Assembly (NCBI RefSeq): GCF_010731895.1
Contig: NZ_AP022596.1
Location: forward strand, 62,001 to 126,000
Source: Mycolicibacterium helvum
GTDB taxonomy: Bacteria; Actinomycetota; Actinomycetes; Mycobacteriales; Mycobacteriaceae
DNA length: 64,000 nucleotides
Direction: 5' to 3'
Both the position numbers and the translations under genes were made by a program. Of the stretch, positions 7,540-16,401 are shown piece by piece (position 1 is the first letter of the stretch; each line of letters starts with the position of its first letter). The notes beneath the pieces are model-generated. The model searched no databases. It was not told where the DNA came from and saw nothing but the letters and a program-made list of their open reading frames with translations.

Positions 7540-8421
7540 ATGGCCAAGGTGACCACTCGGCGTGTGCGTTCCACCCTGCTGGGGTACGCGCTGTTGGCGC
7601 CGAGTCTGTTCGGGGTGGTGTGCTTCCTGCTGCTGCCGATGCTGGTGGTGGTGTGGCTGAGCCTGCATCGCTGGGATCTGCTGGGCCCGATCCGCTATGT
7701 GGGGCTGGATAATTGGCGCTCGGTACTCACCGATGCCAGTTTCGGCAATTCGCTGCTGGTGACGCTGGTCTTCATCGCGATCGTCGTTCCCGCCCAGATC
7801 GTCCTCGGTTTGGTGGCCGCCGCGCTGCTGGCCCGGGAGCTGCCGGGCAGTGGCGTCTTCCGCACCGTGTACGTACTGCCGTGGGTGTGCTCGCCGCTGG
7901 CGGTCGCGGTGCTGTGGCATTGGATCCTGGCGCCCACCGACGGTGCGGTGAGCACCCTTGCGGACCGCCGCATCGAATGGCTGACCGATCCGGGGCTGGC
8001 GCTGCCGGTGGTCTCGGCGGTGACGGTGTGGACCAACGTCGGTTACGTGACGCTGTTCTTCCTGGCCGGTATCCTGGCGATCCCCCCGCAGATCCACGCC
8101 GCCGCGCGACTCGACGGCGCGACGAGCTGGCAACGGTTCTGGCGTATCACCCTGCCGATGCTGCGCCCCACGCTGTTCTTCGTTTCGGTCACCGGCATCG
8201 TCAGCGCGGCCCAGGTGTTCGACACCGTGTACGCGCTGACCGGGGGCGGACCGGCCGGCCGCACCGATCTGGTGGCTCACCGTATCTACGCCGAGGCGTT
8301 CGGCGCCGCGGCGATCGGGCGGGCCGCGGTGATGGCGCTGGTGTTGTTCGTCATCCTGGTCGGCGCAACGATCGTCCAGCATCTCTACTTTCGCCGCCGG
8401 ATCAGCTATGACCTCACGTAA
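7540..8421 (+). CDS. uspA: ABC sugar transporter permease UspA (293 aa)
   Basis: Six hydrophobic membrane segments and the EAA loop 'HAAARLDGATSWQRFWRITL', with the conserved G, identify an inner-membrane permease of the carbohydrate uptake (MalF/UgpA) class. Order and sizes match the Usp importer of mycobacteria (Rv2316-Rv2318), which has been linked to amino-sugar uptake. Its end overlaps the second permease start by 14 bases, so uspA, uspB and uspC form one coupled operon. No ATPase gene is nearby; like several mycobacterial sugar importers it may use a shared ATPase encoded elsewhere. Confidence 0.9.
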   Translation: MAKVTTRRVRSTLLGYALLAPSLFGVVCFLLLPMLVVVWLSLHRWDLLGPIRYVGLDNWRSVLTDASFGNSLLVTLVFIAIVVPAQIVLGLVAAALLARELPGSGVFRTVYVLPWVCSPLAVAVLWHWILAPTDGAVSTLADRRIEWLTDPGLALPVVSAVTVWTNVGYVTLFFLAGILAIPPQIHAAARLDGATSWQRFWRITLPMLRPTLFFVSVTGIVSAAQVFDTVYALTGGGPAGRTDLVAHRIYAEAFGAAAIGRAAVMALVLFVILVGATIVQHLYFRRRISYDLT

Positions 8422-9220
8422 CGCGCTGATCTACCTGGGGCTGCTGGCCGGTGCGCTGATCACCCTGGCCCCGTTCGGGTTGGGGCTTTTGACGTCGTTC
8501 ACCTCCGCGCAGCAGTTCGCCACGGGCACACCGCTGTCGCTGCCCAACCCGCCGACGCTGGCCAATTACGCCGGGCTCGGTGACGCCGGCTTTGGCCGGG
8601 CGCTGGCGGTCACCGCGCTGATGACAGCGATGATCACGCTGGCGCAGCTGACGTTTTCGGTACTGGCGGGCTACGCGTTCGCCCGCTTGGAGTTCGCCGG
8701 CCGCGATGCGTTGTTCTGGGTGTACATCGCCACGCTGATGGTGCCTGGCACCGTCACGGTCATTCCGCTCTATCTGATGATGGCCGAGCTGGGGTTGCGG
8801 AACACGTTCTGGGCGTTGGTGTTGCCGTTTCTGTTCGGCTCGCCGTATGCGATCTTCCTGCTGCGCGAGTACTTTCGGGGCATCCCCGCCGACCTGGTCA
8901 ACGCCGCCCGCCTGGACGGGGCCAACACCCTGGACGTGATCGTGCACGTGGTGCTGCCGGCCAGCAAGCCGATCCTGGTGACGCTGACGTTGATCACCGT
9001 TGTCAGTCAGTGGAATTCGTTCATGTGGCCGCTGGTCATCACCAGCGGCGGCACCTGGCGGGTGCTGACCGTTGCGACGGCCGGGCTACAGACCCAGTAC
9101 AACGCCCAGTGGACGCTGGTGTTGGCGGCGACGACGGTGGCGATCGTCCCGCTGATCGCGCTGTTCCTGGTGTTCCAACGCCAGATCGTGCGCTCGATCG
9201 TCGTCACGGGGCTGAAGTGA
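8408..9220 (+). CDS. uspB: ABC sugar transporter permease UspB (270 aa)
   Basis: This is the second permease of the importer, MalG/UgpE class, with six hydrophobic spans and the EAA loop 'NAARLDGANTLDVIVHVVLP'. The start lies inside the 3' end of uspA and the stop (TGA) overlaps the GTG start of the binding-protein gene, which indicates translational coupling. It should pair with UspA to form the membrane channel for an amino sugar or related carbohydrate. Confidence 0.9.
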   Translation: MTSRNALIYLGLLAGALITLAPFGLGLLTSFTSAQQFATGTPLSLPNPPTLANYAGLGDAGFGRALAVTALMTAMITLAQLTFSVLAGYAFARLEFAGRDALFWVYIATLMVPGTVTVIPLYLMMAELGLRNTFWALVLPFLFGSPYAIFLLREYFRGIPADLVNAARLDGANTLDVIVHVVLPASKPILVTLTLITVVSQWNSFMWPLVITSGGTWRVLTVATAGLQTQYNAQWTLVLAATTVAIVPLIALFLVFQRQIVRSIVVTGLK

Positions 9221-10491
9221 GCTGGCCACCGCGGTTCTCCACCCGGATGCTGGCCGGGCTGATCACGGCCGCGTTGCTGCTCGTGGCCGGCGCACTGGTA
9301 CTGGGCCGGACCGACGAGTCGTCCGGGAAAATCATTGTCACGGTGCGGCTGTGGGACCCCGCAGTGGCCGCCGCCTACACCGAGTCGTTCGCGGAGTTCA
9401 GCCGCACTCATCCCGATATCGAGGTGCGCACCGACGTCGTCGCCTACGCCAGCTACTTCGACACCCTGCGCACCGACGTGGCCGGCGGCGGCGCCGACGA
9501 CATCTTCTGGATCAACAACGCCAACCTGGGCGAATACGCCGACAACAACCGGCTGATGGCCATCGAGCCCAACCCGGACTGGGACCCTTCGGTGGTCGCC
9601 CAGTTCACCCGCGACGGCAGGTTGTGGGGTGTTCCGCAGTTGACCGACGCCGGAATCGCCCTGTACTACAACGCCGACCTGCTGGCCGCCGACGGTGTCG
9701 AACCGGCCGAACTGGACACCCTGCGCTGGGATCCCAACCCAGGTGTGGACACCCTACGGCCGATGCTGATGCGTCTGACTCATGGCAGGCAGTGGGGCTA
9801 CAACGCCGCCAACGACTTACAGGCCATCTACCTCAACTACATCGGCTCGGCGGGCGGGATATTCTCCGACGGCGACCGCTTCGCTTTCGACAACCCGCAG
9901 GCAGTCACCGCATTCCGTTACGTCATCGGCCTGATCAACACCGATCGAGTCGCCCCTCCCGCGTCGGACACCAACGACAACGGCGACTTCTCCCGCAACC
10001 AGTTCCTGTCCGGTCGGATGGCGCTGTTCCAATCCGGCACCTACAACCTGGCCCAGGTGGCGGAGCGCGCGACGTTCCGCTGGGGTGTTGCGCTGCTGCC
10101 GGCCGGACCTGCGGGCCGGGTCAGCGTCACCAACGGCATTGTCGCCGCGGGCAATCCGGCCAGCCGCCATCCTGAGGCAGTACGCCAGGTGCTGGCCTGG
10201 CTGGGCGGCACCCGAGGCAACGAGTATGTCGGCCGCCACGGTGCAGCCATCCCTGCGGTGCTGCCGGCCCAGGCGGTCTATTTCGACTACTGGTCGGCCA
10301 AGGGGGTGGACGTGCGGCCGTTCTTCACGGTGCTCGACGGTCCGCGCATCGCGGCGCCGGGTGGGGCCGGTTTCGCCGCCGGGTATCAGGCGATCAAGCC
10401 TTATTTTGACGAGATGTTCCTGGGCAGAACGCCCGTGCCCGAGTCACTTGCCGCCGCCCAGCGGGCCGCCAACGCCGCCGCCGCGCGTTAG
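9217..10491 (+). CDS. uspC: Extracytoplasmic sugar-binding protein UspC (424 aa)
   Basis: This is a family-1 solute-binding protein. After a hydrophobic N-terminal segment (residues about 12-28), the two-lobe domain begins with '[11 protein letters not shown]'. It includes typical pieces such as '[22 protein letters not shown]' (in parts) and '[18 protein letters not shown]'. The GTG start overlaps the uspB stop (GTGA). No cysteine lies at the end of the hydrophobic segment, so it does not look like a classic lipoprotein; it is probably held by an uncleaved N-terminal helix or released. M. tuberculosis UspC binds amino sugars, and the same role is inferred here. Confidence 0.88.
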   Translation: MSWPPRFSTRMLAGLITAALLLVAGALVLGRTDESSGKIIVTVRLWDPAVAAAYTESFAEFSRTHPDIEVRTDVVAYASYFDTLRTDVAGGGADDIFWINNANLGEYADNNRLMAIEPNPDWDPSVVAQFTRDGRLWGVPQLTDAGIALYYNADLLAADGVEPAELDTLRWDPNPGVDTLRPMLMRLTHGRQWGYNAANDLQAIYLNYIGSAGGIFSDGDRFAFDNPQAVTAFRYVIGLINTDRVAPPASDTNDNGDFSRNQFLSGRMALFQSGTYNLAQVAERATFRWGVALLPAGPAGRVSVTNGIVAAGNPASRHPEAVRQVLAWLGGTRGNEYVGRHGAAIPAVLPAQAVYFDYWSAKGVDVRPFFTVLDGPRIAAPGGAGFAAGYQAIKPYFDEMFLGRTPVPESLAAAQRAANAAAAR

Positions 10492-11312
10492 ATCCCGGCG
10501 AGCACTGTCGCCTGGAGAACCACCGACACCACACACACCACCGCCGAGACGGTCAGTACCACCCAGTCGGCCCGTCGCGGGCGCGACGGTGCCGCCGAAA
10601 TCATGCCGGTCCCGCCACGTGTGGTGATCGCATCGCCCATCTCGTCAGCGCGGCGCAGTGCGACCGTGATTCCCGCTGCCAGCAGATCCACCATCTCGAT
10701 GGACCAGCGCCGGCGTCGGGCCCGCCGGCTGGTCAGCACTGGTGGTGGCCGCAGCCGACGCGCCGCGTAGAGCAACCGGAACTCGTCGAGCAGCATCGGA
10801 AAAGCCCGCAGCGACAGGGCAAGTGCGACCGCCCAGTCGTCGACCGGGATACCGAAGACCTTCAGCGGCCGGCCCAGTCGCGCCACCGCGGGTGCGACAT
10901 CGGCGACGTTCGTCGTCCACGACACCAACATGCCCAGCGCCAATAGCACGATCGACACCACGGTGAAGCGCACAAATTTCAGGAGGCCACCAAGCGCGAT
11001 GCCGTAGGGCCCCAGGTGGAATTCCGGGGACCCGCCTCCGATTGTCGCGGTGACGGCGCCCAGCAGCAGCAGAATCCACAGCCACCTGGGCACCGACGGC
11101 ACAGCGCCGCGCGGGATTCGCGCCAGCCGGATCGCGATGCCTATTCCGATCGTGACCAGCGCCAGTGGCACCCAGTCCGGGTAGAACGCCAGCAGGGCCG
11201 AAAACCCGAGGACGACAATTATTTTGGTGCCCGCCCACAGCTCGTGGATCGGCGAGGTGCCGGGTACCGGACGCAGCAGCACCACCGGGCGGGTTTGACG
11301 TGCAGTCGTCAT
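10488..11312 (-). CDS. ECF-type transporter transmembrane component EcfT (274 aa)
   Basis: This membrane protein of the CbiQ/EcfT family has several hydrophobic spans in the first 150 residues. Its C-terminal cytoplasmic signature '[17 protein letters not shown]' corresponds to the coupling-helix motif that docks on the ATPases. The ATG at 11312 is selected because the stop of the ATPase gene overlaps it (ATGA). It works with the fused ATPase protein upstream to import a vitamin or metal; the substrate is not obvious. The stop overlaps the 3' end of uspC by four bases on the opposite strand. The order matches Rv2325c/Rv2326c. Confidence 0.88.
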   Translation of the reverse strand: MTTARQTRPVVLLRPVPGTSPIHELWAGTKIIVVLGFSALLAFYPDWVPLALVTIGIGIAIRLARIPRGAVPSVPRWLWILLLLGAVTATIGGGSPEFHLGPYGIALGGLLKFVRFTVVSIVLLALGMLVSWTTNVADVAPAVARLGRPLKVFGIPVDDWAVALALSLRAFPMLLDEFRLLYAARRLRPPPVLTSRRARRRRWSIEMVDLLAAGITVALRRADEMGDAITTRGGTGMISAAPSRPRRADWVVLTVSAVVCVVSVVLQATVLAGI

Positions 11313-13363
11313 GACGACCCCTCGGTCAGCACGCCCTCGCGCAGATGCAGGGTGCGCGGACACAGTTCTTCCAAGCCGACGAAGTCGTGCGAGATCACCA
11401 CGACGGTCAGGCCACTGTTGCGGCGCAGATCGCTGAGCAGCCGCAGTAGGCCGCGCTGACTGGCAGCATCGAGCCCGGCCAGCGGCTCGTCGAGGATAAG
11501 TGCCTGCGGCGAGCGGGCCAGCAGCCCGGCCATCACCACCCGGCGCATCTGCCCACCGGAGAGCTGGTCGATCCGGCGCCCCGCCAGCGACGCGTCCAAC
11601 CCAACCTTCGCCAGTGCGGCACCCACCCGGGCGCTGTCGTGGGGTGAAAACCCGGCCGCAGAAGCGACTTCGGTGTCCACGCGGCTGCGCATCAGCTGCA
11701 GCCGGGCGGCCTGGAATGCGATCGCCACGTCGCCGACGCACTCCGACGCGGGGCGTCCGCGCACCAGGCAGGAGCCGGTGGTCGGCGTGGTCAGCCCCGC
11801 CATGATCCAGGCCAGAGTGGACTTTCCCGAACCGTTGCCACCGTGGATCAGGACGCCTTCGCCTTCGTGGACGGTGAAGTCGATATCGTGCAGAGCAGCC
11901 TTGGACCACGGTGTGCCACTGGCATATTCGTGGCCGACATGCTCGAGCTGCAGTACCGGCTCAGCCCCACCCGGCGCGGCGTTGACCGTCGGCGTGGGTG
12001 CGGCGGTGCTCTCGACCAAGTGAGCGTTGTCCTGCGACTCGCTGAGCTTGACGATCCGGTCGGCGGTATCGGCCTCGTTGTTGTAGTGGGTGATCTGCAC
12101 CAGCGCCATCTTGTGGCGTTCGGTAAGGCCGGACAGCACGCTCAGCAAGGCCTCCCGCCCGCGTTGATCAACCATGCTGGTGACCTCGTCGGCGATCAGC
12201 AGCGACGGCTGACGCGCCAGCGCGGCGGCGACCGCCAGGCGCTGCAGCTCGCCACCGGACAATCCGCCGGTGTCGCGCTCCTCCATGCCGGCCAGGCCGA
12301 CCTCGCCGAGCAGTCCCGCCACGTCGGTCTCCGTTCCCGGTGGCAGACCCCAGACGACGTCGTCGGCGACTCGCGTTCCCAGTACTTGACTTTCGGGATG
12401 CTGCATGATGACCGCCGTCCCGCCCAGCTGACCGAGACCGACCGCACCGGGGCGCTCGATCACGCCGGAGGTGGGTTCACGCCCGGACAGCAGCAGCATC
12501 AGCGTGGTCTTCCCGGACCCGTTGGCTCCGGTGATCGCCACGTCCTCTCCCGCGTCGACAGTCAGGCTGAGCGGTCGCAGCGCGTCGTGCGTGGCGTTGG
12601 GGTAACGAAAGCGGGCGTCGACCAGCCGCACCGGAACCGGTGCGACAGGCCCGGTTTCGTCGGGGGTCTCGAGCTTGTGCACGTCGGGGATACCGCTGAG
12701 CCGATCCAGTACCCGCGACAGTGCCCACCACCCGACCAACGTCACGATCATGATCGAGAACATCGCGTAGACCATCAACAGCAGCGGCCAGTACTGCAGC
12801 GCGACACCGAAGAGGTGCCTGGCGTCTTGGGCCGCCGGCCGGAACGGCTCGAAGTGCGACACCACCGACACGACGCCGTCGAAATTCGCGGTCATCGCTG
12901 AGAAGGTCAAGGAGCGCAGCCGCACCAGAACGGTCAGCGCGGCGACGATGAAGAGCCCGAAGACCACGCCGGCCACCAGGCCCACGGCGATGACGGTGGG
13001 GGTGCCGCGCCCACGGCGTTTCATGATGCCGGCCAGCCCACCCACGTAGGCGCAGTTGACCACCACCATCAACCCGCTGACACCAGCGATCAGGAACGCG
13101 ACGACACTCGCCGCGAACGTCGCGGCCACCAGCACGCGCAGCCGGTAGCGGTAACCGAGCAGTCCCATCGGAACGGTGGTCAGCAGCGACAGTCCCCCGG
13201 CAAACGGAACGACGACGGCAATAATCGACAATGCGGCCGCGAGTGCGGCCATCACGGAGGCCTGGGCCATCTCCACCGGTGACAGCGCGCCACTTCGGCG
13301 GCGATCGACCGCTGACTCGGAGGGCTGCGCCGCAGTAGCCTCCGGTCTGGTCGCGGTCATCAC
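11309..13363 (-). CDS. ECF transporter fusion: S-component-like membrane domain plus two ABC ATPases (684 aa)
   Basis: Residues about 30-215 are hydrophobic with about six spans, resembling a substrate-capture (S) component. Two complete ABC ATPase domains follow. Domain 1 has Walker [10 protein letters not shown] (279-287), signature LSGGE (368-372) and Walker B LLIADE. Domain 2 has Walker [10 protein letters not shown] (508-516), LSGGQ and ALILDEP. A low-complexity Ala/Pro/Thr linker lies near 450-466. EcfA1, EcfA2 and S are normally separate proteins, so this is a three-in-one fusion. It starts with GTG followed at once by ATG, so the start is 13363 or 13360. It is coupled to EcfT by ATGA and divergent from a MarR gene. 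Confidence 0.9.
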   Translation of the reverse strand: MMTATRPEATAAQPSESAVDRRRSGALSPVEMAQASVMAALAAALSIIAVVVPFAGGLSLLTTVPMGLLGYRYRLRVLVAATFAASVVAFLIAGVSGLMVVVNCAYVGGLAGIMKRRGRGTPTVIAVGLVAGVVFGLFIVAALTVLVRLRSLTFSAMTANFDGVVSVVSHFEPFRPAAQDARHLFGVALQYWPLLLMVYAMFSIMIVTLVGWWALSRVLDRLSGIPDVHKLETPDETGPVAPVPVRLVDARFRYPNATHDALRPLSLTVDAGEDVAITGANGSGKTTLMLLLSGREPTSGVIERPGAVGLGQLGGTAVIMQHPESQVLGTRVADDVVWGLPPGTETDVAGLLGEVGLAGMEERDTGGLSGGELQRLAVAAALARQPSLLIADEVTSMVDQRGREALLSVLSGLTERHKMALVQITHYNNEADTADRIVKLSESQDNAHLVESTAAPTPTVNAAPGGAEPVLQLEHVGHEYASGTPWSKAALHDIDFTVHEGEGVLIHGGNGSGKSTLAWIMAGLTTPTTGSCLVRGRPASECVGDVAIAFQAARLQLMRSRVDTEVASAAGFSPHDSARVGAALAKVGLDASLAGRRIDQLSGGQMRRVVMAGLLARSPQALILDEPLAGLDAASQRGLLRLLSDLRRNSGLTVVVISHDFVGLEELCPRTLHLREGVLTEGSS

Positions 13364-13465
13364 CCGATTCTGCCAGCCGTTGCGACCGGGCAGTCGGGTC
13401 GACCTGCCGCCGCCAGGCCACCTGTGGACATCCTGTGAGGAAGGCCACCAGGCCGCTAGGCGACA

Positions 13466-13482
13466 ACATAGTATTTCTATGT
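13466..13482. promoter_or_regulatory. Candidate MarR operator in front of the marR gene
   Basis: The perfect inverted repeat ACATAG-TATTT-CTATGT sits 4 bases before the marR start and contains a TAGTAT hexamer that could serve as a -10 box. The position suits autorepression of marR and the downstream MFS pump, and possibly control of the divergent ECF operon about 100 bases away. Confidence 0.65.
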
Positions 13483-13486
13483 AAAT

Positions 13487-13960
13487 ATGGGAGGTATGAA
13501 TCCGACGCCCACCCAGGAACGGCCCGGTGCCGCATCAGGACTGGGATCCGAGCTACTCACGGTGGTCGCGAGGCTCAACCGGCTGGCCACCCAGCGCATC
13601 CGGCTGCCGCTGCCCTGGGCGCAGGCCCGACTGCTCGGCACCATCGACGACCAGGGCGAAGCCCGTATTTCCGATCTGGCCGAACTCGACCACTGTTCCC
13701 AACCGACGATGACCACCCAGGTCCGCCGTCTGGAGGACGCCGGCCTGGTGGCCCGCACCCCCGATCCTGGTGATGCGCGCGCCGTCCGCATCCACATCAC
13801 CGGAAAGGGCCAGACGATCCTGGCTCAGGTCCGGGCAGACCGCGCCGCGGTGATCGACCCACGCATCGAGCGGTTGTCTGACGAAGACCGCGAAGTTCTG
13901 TCGACCGCCATCGGAGCACTGCATCGCCTGCTCGACGACCTCGACACCTCCCCGAAGTAG
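13487..13960 (+). CDS. MarR family transcriptional regulator (157 aa)
   Basis: The central winged helix-turn-helix spans about residues 50-110: '[45 protein letters not shown]' (read in pieces), with the DxR wing (D..AR). Flanking helices provide the dimer interface. The start is either the ATG at 13487 or the ATG at 13496; the GGGAGG between them is too close to the second to be an ideal ribosome site. It probably responds to a small lipophilic ligand and controls the MFS pump that begins immediately after it. It resembles Rv2327 in position next to the ECF genes. Confidence 0.88.
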   Translation: MGGMNPTPTQERPGAASGLGSELLTVVARLNRLATQRIRLPLPWAQARLLGTIDDQGEARISDLAELDHCSQPTMTTQVRRLEDAGLVARTPDPGDARAVRIHITGKGQTILAQVRADRAAVIDPRIERLSDEDREVLSTAIGALHRLLDDLDTSPK

Positions 13961-13992
13961 TGAGGCCCGAAATAGTGAGGAGTGAGCCACTC

Positions 13993-15240
13993 ATGTGGCG
14001 TCAACCCAGGGCCGTTTGGGCAGTCGCGTTCGCATCCGTCGTCGCCTTCATGGGCATCGGGCTCGTCGACCCGATCCTGAAACCCATCGCCGACAATCTC
14101 GACGCCACCCCGTCACAGGTGTCACTGCTGTTCACCAGCTACATGGCTGTCATGGGTGTGGCGATGCTGATCACCGGCGTGGTGTCCAGCCGCATCGGCC
14201 CGAAACGCACACTGCTGCTAGGCCTGGTGATCATCATCGCCGGCGCCGGACTGGCCGGGATGAGCGACACCGTGATGGGCATCGTCGGCTGGCGCGCACT
14301 GTGGGGCCTGGGTAATGCGCTGTTCATCGCGACCGCGCTGGCCACCATCGTCAACTCCGCGCGCGGCTCGGTGGCCCAAGCCATCATCCTCTACGAGGCG
14401 GCGCTGGGTCTGGGCATCGCGGTCGGCCCACTGGTCGGCGGTGTGCTGGGTTCGATCTCGTGGCGCGGACCGTTCTTCGGGGTGTCTGCACTGATGGCGG
14501 TCGCACTGGTGGTGACGACCCTGCTGCTACCCGAAACGCCGCGCCCGCAACGGGTGACGACATTGGCCGATCCGTTCCGAGCGCTGCGGCACCGTGGCCT
14601 GCTCGGCGTCGCAATCACCGCTCTGCTGTACAACTTTGGGTTCTTCACGCTGCTGGCGTTCACACCGTTCCCGCTCGACATGACCGCCCATGAGATCGGG
14701 CTGATCTTCTTCGGCTGGGGCCTGTGCCTGGCGTTCACCTCAGTGGTGGTCGCACCCAGGCTGCAGCACCGCTTCGGCACCGTGCGGGTGCTGGTGATCA
14801 ATCTGCTGTGTTTCTCTGCGTTATTGGCGGTGATGGCGGTGGCCACCGACGACAAGGCCGTCCTGGCCGCATGTGTGGTGGTCGCCGGTCTGTTCATCGG
14901 TATCAACAACACGCTGATCACCGAGACCGTGATGAAGGCCGCGCCCGTCGAGCGCGGGGTGGCCTCGGCCGCGTACAGCTTCATGCGATTTGGCGGCGCT
15001 GCCGCCGCGCCGTGGCTGGCTGGGGTGCTGGGCGAACGGGTCAGCGTGCACCTGCCGTTCTGGGTGGGCGCGGGTGCAGTGCTGGCCGGCGCCGGCGTCC
15101 TTGCTCTGACGGCCCGGCATCTGGGCGCTCTTGACACTTCCGGTGGGCAGGAGCGAAGCGAATCGGGGATCACCGGGGAAGATGCGTTGGAGGAGATCAC
15201 CGAGCAGGCCACTGCGGTGACCATCGGCAGCGACAGCTGA
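13993..15240 (+). CDS. MFS multidrug efflux-type transporter (415 aa)
   Basis: About 12 hydrophobic segments carry the MFS loop 2-3 motif in 'GVVSSRIGPKRTLLLGL' and the antiporter motif C-like 'YEAALGLGIAVGPLVGGVLG' in segment 5, which indicates a drug:H+ antiporter. The ATG at 13993 is preceded by GAGGAG. GTGs at 13960 (touching the marR stop) and 13975 are possible alternatives. The final 40 residues are polar and cytosolic. Placement after marR suggests ligand-induced expression of an exporter. Confidence 0.88.
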   Translation: MWRQPRAVWAVAFASVVAFMGIGLVDPILKPIADNLDATPSQVSLLFTSYMAVMGVAMLITGVVSSRIGPKRTLLLGLVIIIAGAGLAGMSDTVMGIVGWRALWGLGNALFIATALATIVNSARGSVAQAIILYEAALGLGIAVGPLVGGVLGSISWRGPFFGVSALMAVALVVTTLLLPETPRPQRVTTLADPFRALRHRGLLGVAITALLYNFGFFTLLAFTPFPLDMTAHEIGLIFFGWGLCLAFTSVVVAPRLQHRFGTVRVLVINLLCFSALLAVMAVATDDKAVLAACVVVAGLFIGINNTLITETVMKAAPVERGVASAAYSFMRFGGAAAAPWLAGVLGERVSVHLPFWVGAGAVLAGAGVLALTARHLGALDTSGGQERSESGITGEDALEEITEQATAVTIGSDS

Positions 15241-15294
15241 GCGGCGCGGGAAACCGCGGCCGGCGAGAACATTGTCGCCCAGTGCCGTGAACGC

Positions 15295-16182
15295 TCACAT
15301 CCAGATGGTGGCCTTCGGCCCCTCCCTGGGCTGAGCGAGCGGATGGCCGGCGCCGAGCAGGTTGCCGGAGATCACACTGCAGAACCGGTACATCGCAATG
15401 TCGAAGATGCTGTTGCTCATCGGTGTCTCGATGAAGTGCCCGAGTCGTTCGGCGCCGATGAACACCACCATCAGTAGCAGTCCGATCACGACGCCGGCAT
15501 AGGGGTGGGCGGACCCGTCCAACCGGCTGAAAGCCATCACCGCGAAGAACCAGGCCAGCGAGCGAATGAAGATCTCGTACTGCAGCGGGATCGGCTCGTT
15601 GCGGATGCGCTCCAGGCCGCTCTGCGCGCTCACCAGCGCGGTGTTGACGCTCATCAGCATGACGCGGGCCTGGTTGTCGATACTGCCCGCGGCCGACAGC
15701 GCCTGAATGTCGACGGCCTGGCGGGTCATCAGGTCGACGGCGGTGGCGTCGGCAGGATCCTCCGGCGTCAACTCGACGACCCCGGGAACCGGGGTGACGC
15801 CACGCAGCTCGGCGGCGAGCTGCCAGGAGTACCGGACCTGCCGCCGGCGCATCCGGTCCAGGATGGGGGTCATCTCGGGCGCACCGGAGTCCACCGAACA
15901 CAGGGTGTTGTGGGTCGCGCGGGAGTTGATGATGATGTTGCCCCACAGCGTGCGGGCCTCCCACCATCGGTTGTAGGCGGTGGTGTTGCGAAAGCCGATG
16001 AACACCGAAGCGCCGATGCCCAGTACGGACAGCACGGCTGCGGCGTAGTCGATCTGGGTGGGATCGGGAATGGGGATCAGTGCGGCGGCCACCACAACGA
16101 TCGCCAGCAGATCCCATCGCATCTGCTGGCATACCAGCCACGACACCTTGAGTGGGCCCAGCTTCCCGACGCTACGAATCAC
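15295..16182 (-). CDS. Bestrophin-like (UPF0187) membrane channel protein (295 aa)
   Basis: The family motif 'GFRNTTAYNRWWEAR' follows two N-terminal hydrophobic helices, and a second hydrophobic pair is near residues 205-245 ('SLAWFFAVMAF', 'VVIGLLLMVVFIG'). Bacterial bestrophin relatives form pentameric ion channels, reported as cation-selective in some bacteria. The GTG start at 16182 follows a TACGCT -10-like box by 6 bases, which suggests a leaderless mRNA. The gene stands alone, convergent with the MFS gene. Confidence 0.85.
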   Translation of the reverse strand: MIRSVGKLGPLKVSWLVCQQMRWDLLAIVVVAAALIPIPDPTQIDYAAAVLSVLGIGASVFIGFRNTTAYNRWWEARTLWGNIIINSRATHNTLCSVDSGAPEMTPILDRMRRRQVRYSWQLAAELRGVTPVPGVVELTPEDPADATAVDLMTRQAVDIQALSAAGSIDNQARVMLMSVNTALVSAQSGLERIRNEPIPLQYEIFIRSLAWFFAVMAFSRLDGSAHPYAGVVIGLLLMVVFIGAERLGHFIETPMSNSIFDIAMYRFCSVISGNLLGAGHPLAQPREGPKATIWM

Positions 16183-16196
16183 CGCGTCAGCGTATT

Positions 16197-16214
16197 ACCT
16201 GGGCCGGCCCAGGT
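16197..16214. promoter_or_regulatory. 18-bp perfect palindrome at the bestrophin promoter
   Basis: ACCTGGGCCGGCCCAGGT is a perfect palindrome with no loop. It lies directly upstream of the TACGCT -10-like box of the bestrophin gene, where an activator or repressor dimer would sit. The remaining 180 bases to the acyl-CoA oxidase start show no further gene. Confidence 0.5.
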
Positions 16215-16401
16215 CGGGCAGATACGGCGGGCCCGCCACGATGAACGCATCTTCGCCGAGCACCCGACCGCAGCGCCGGCTCCGGCGTGCGGAGTGGCGT
16301 GTGGCCATTGAACGCCAGGCGGCCGGCTCACATTCATTGAGGTTGGCCTGCGTTTGCCACATCCGCGTTTACGGAAAGGGCCGCGGGGATACTTTCGGGG
16401 G

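Noticed and set aside
5546..7540. Long plus-strand open frame opposite tldE and tldD
   Set aside because: It runs antisense to two clear genes with family motifs and has no recognisable domain; it is a high-GC shadow.
13960..13992. GTG starts at 13960 and 13975 for the MFS gene
   Set aside because: They are possible, but the ATG at 13993 has a clear GAGGAG site and gives the normal cytosolic start just before the first membrane span.
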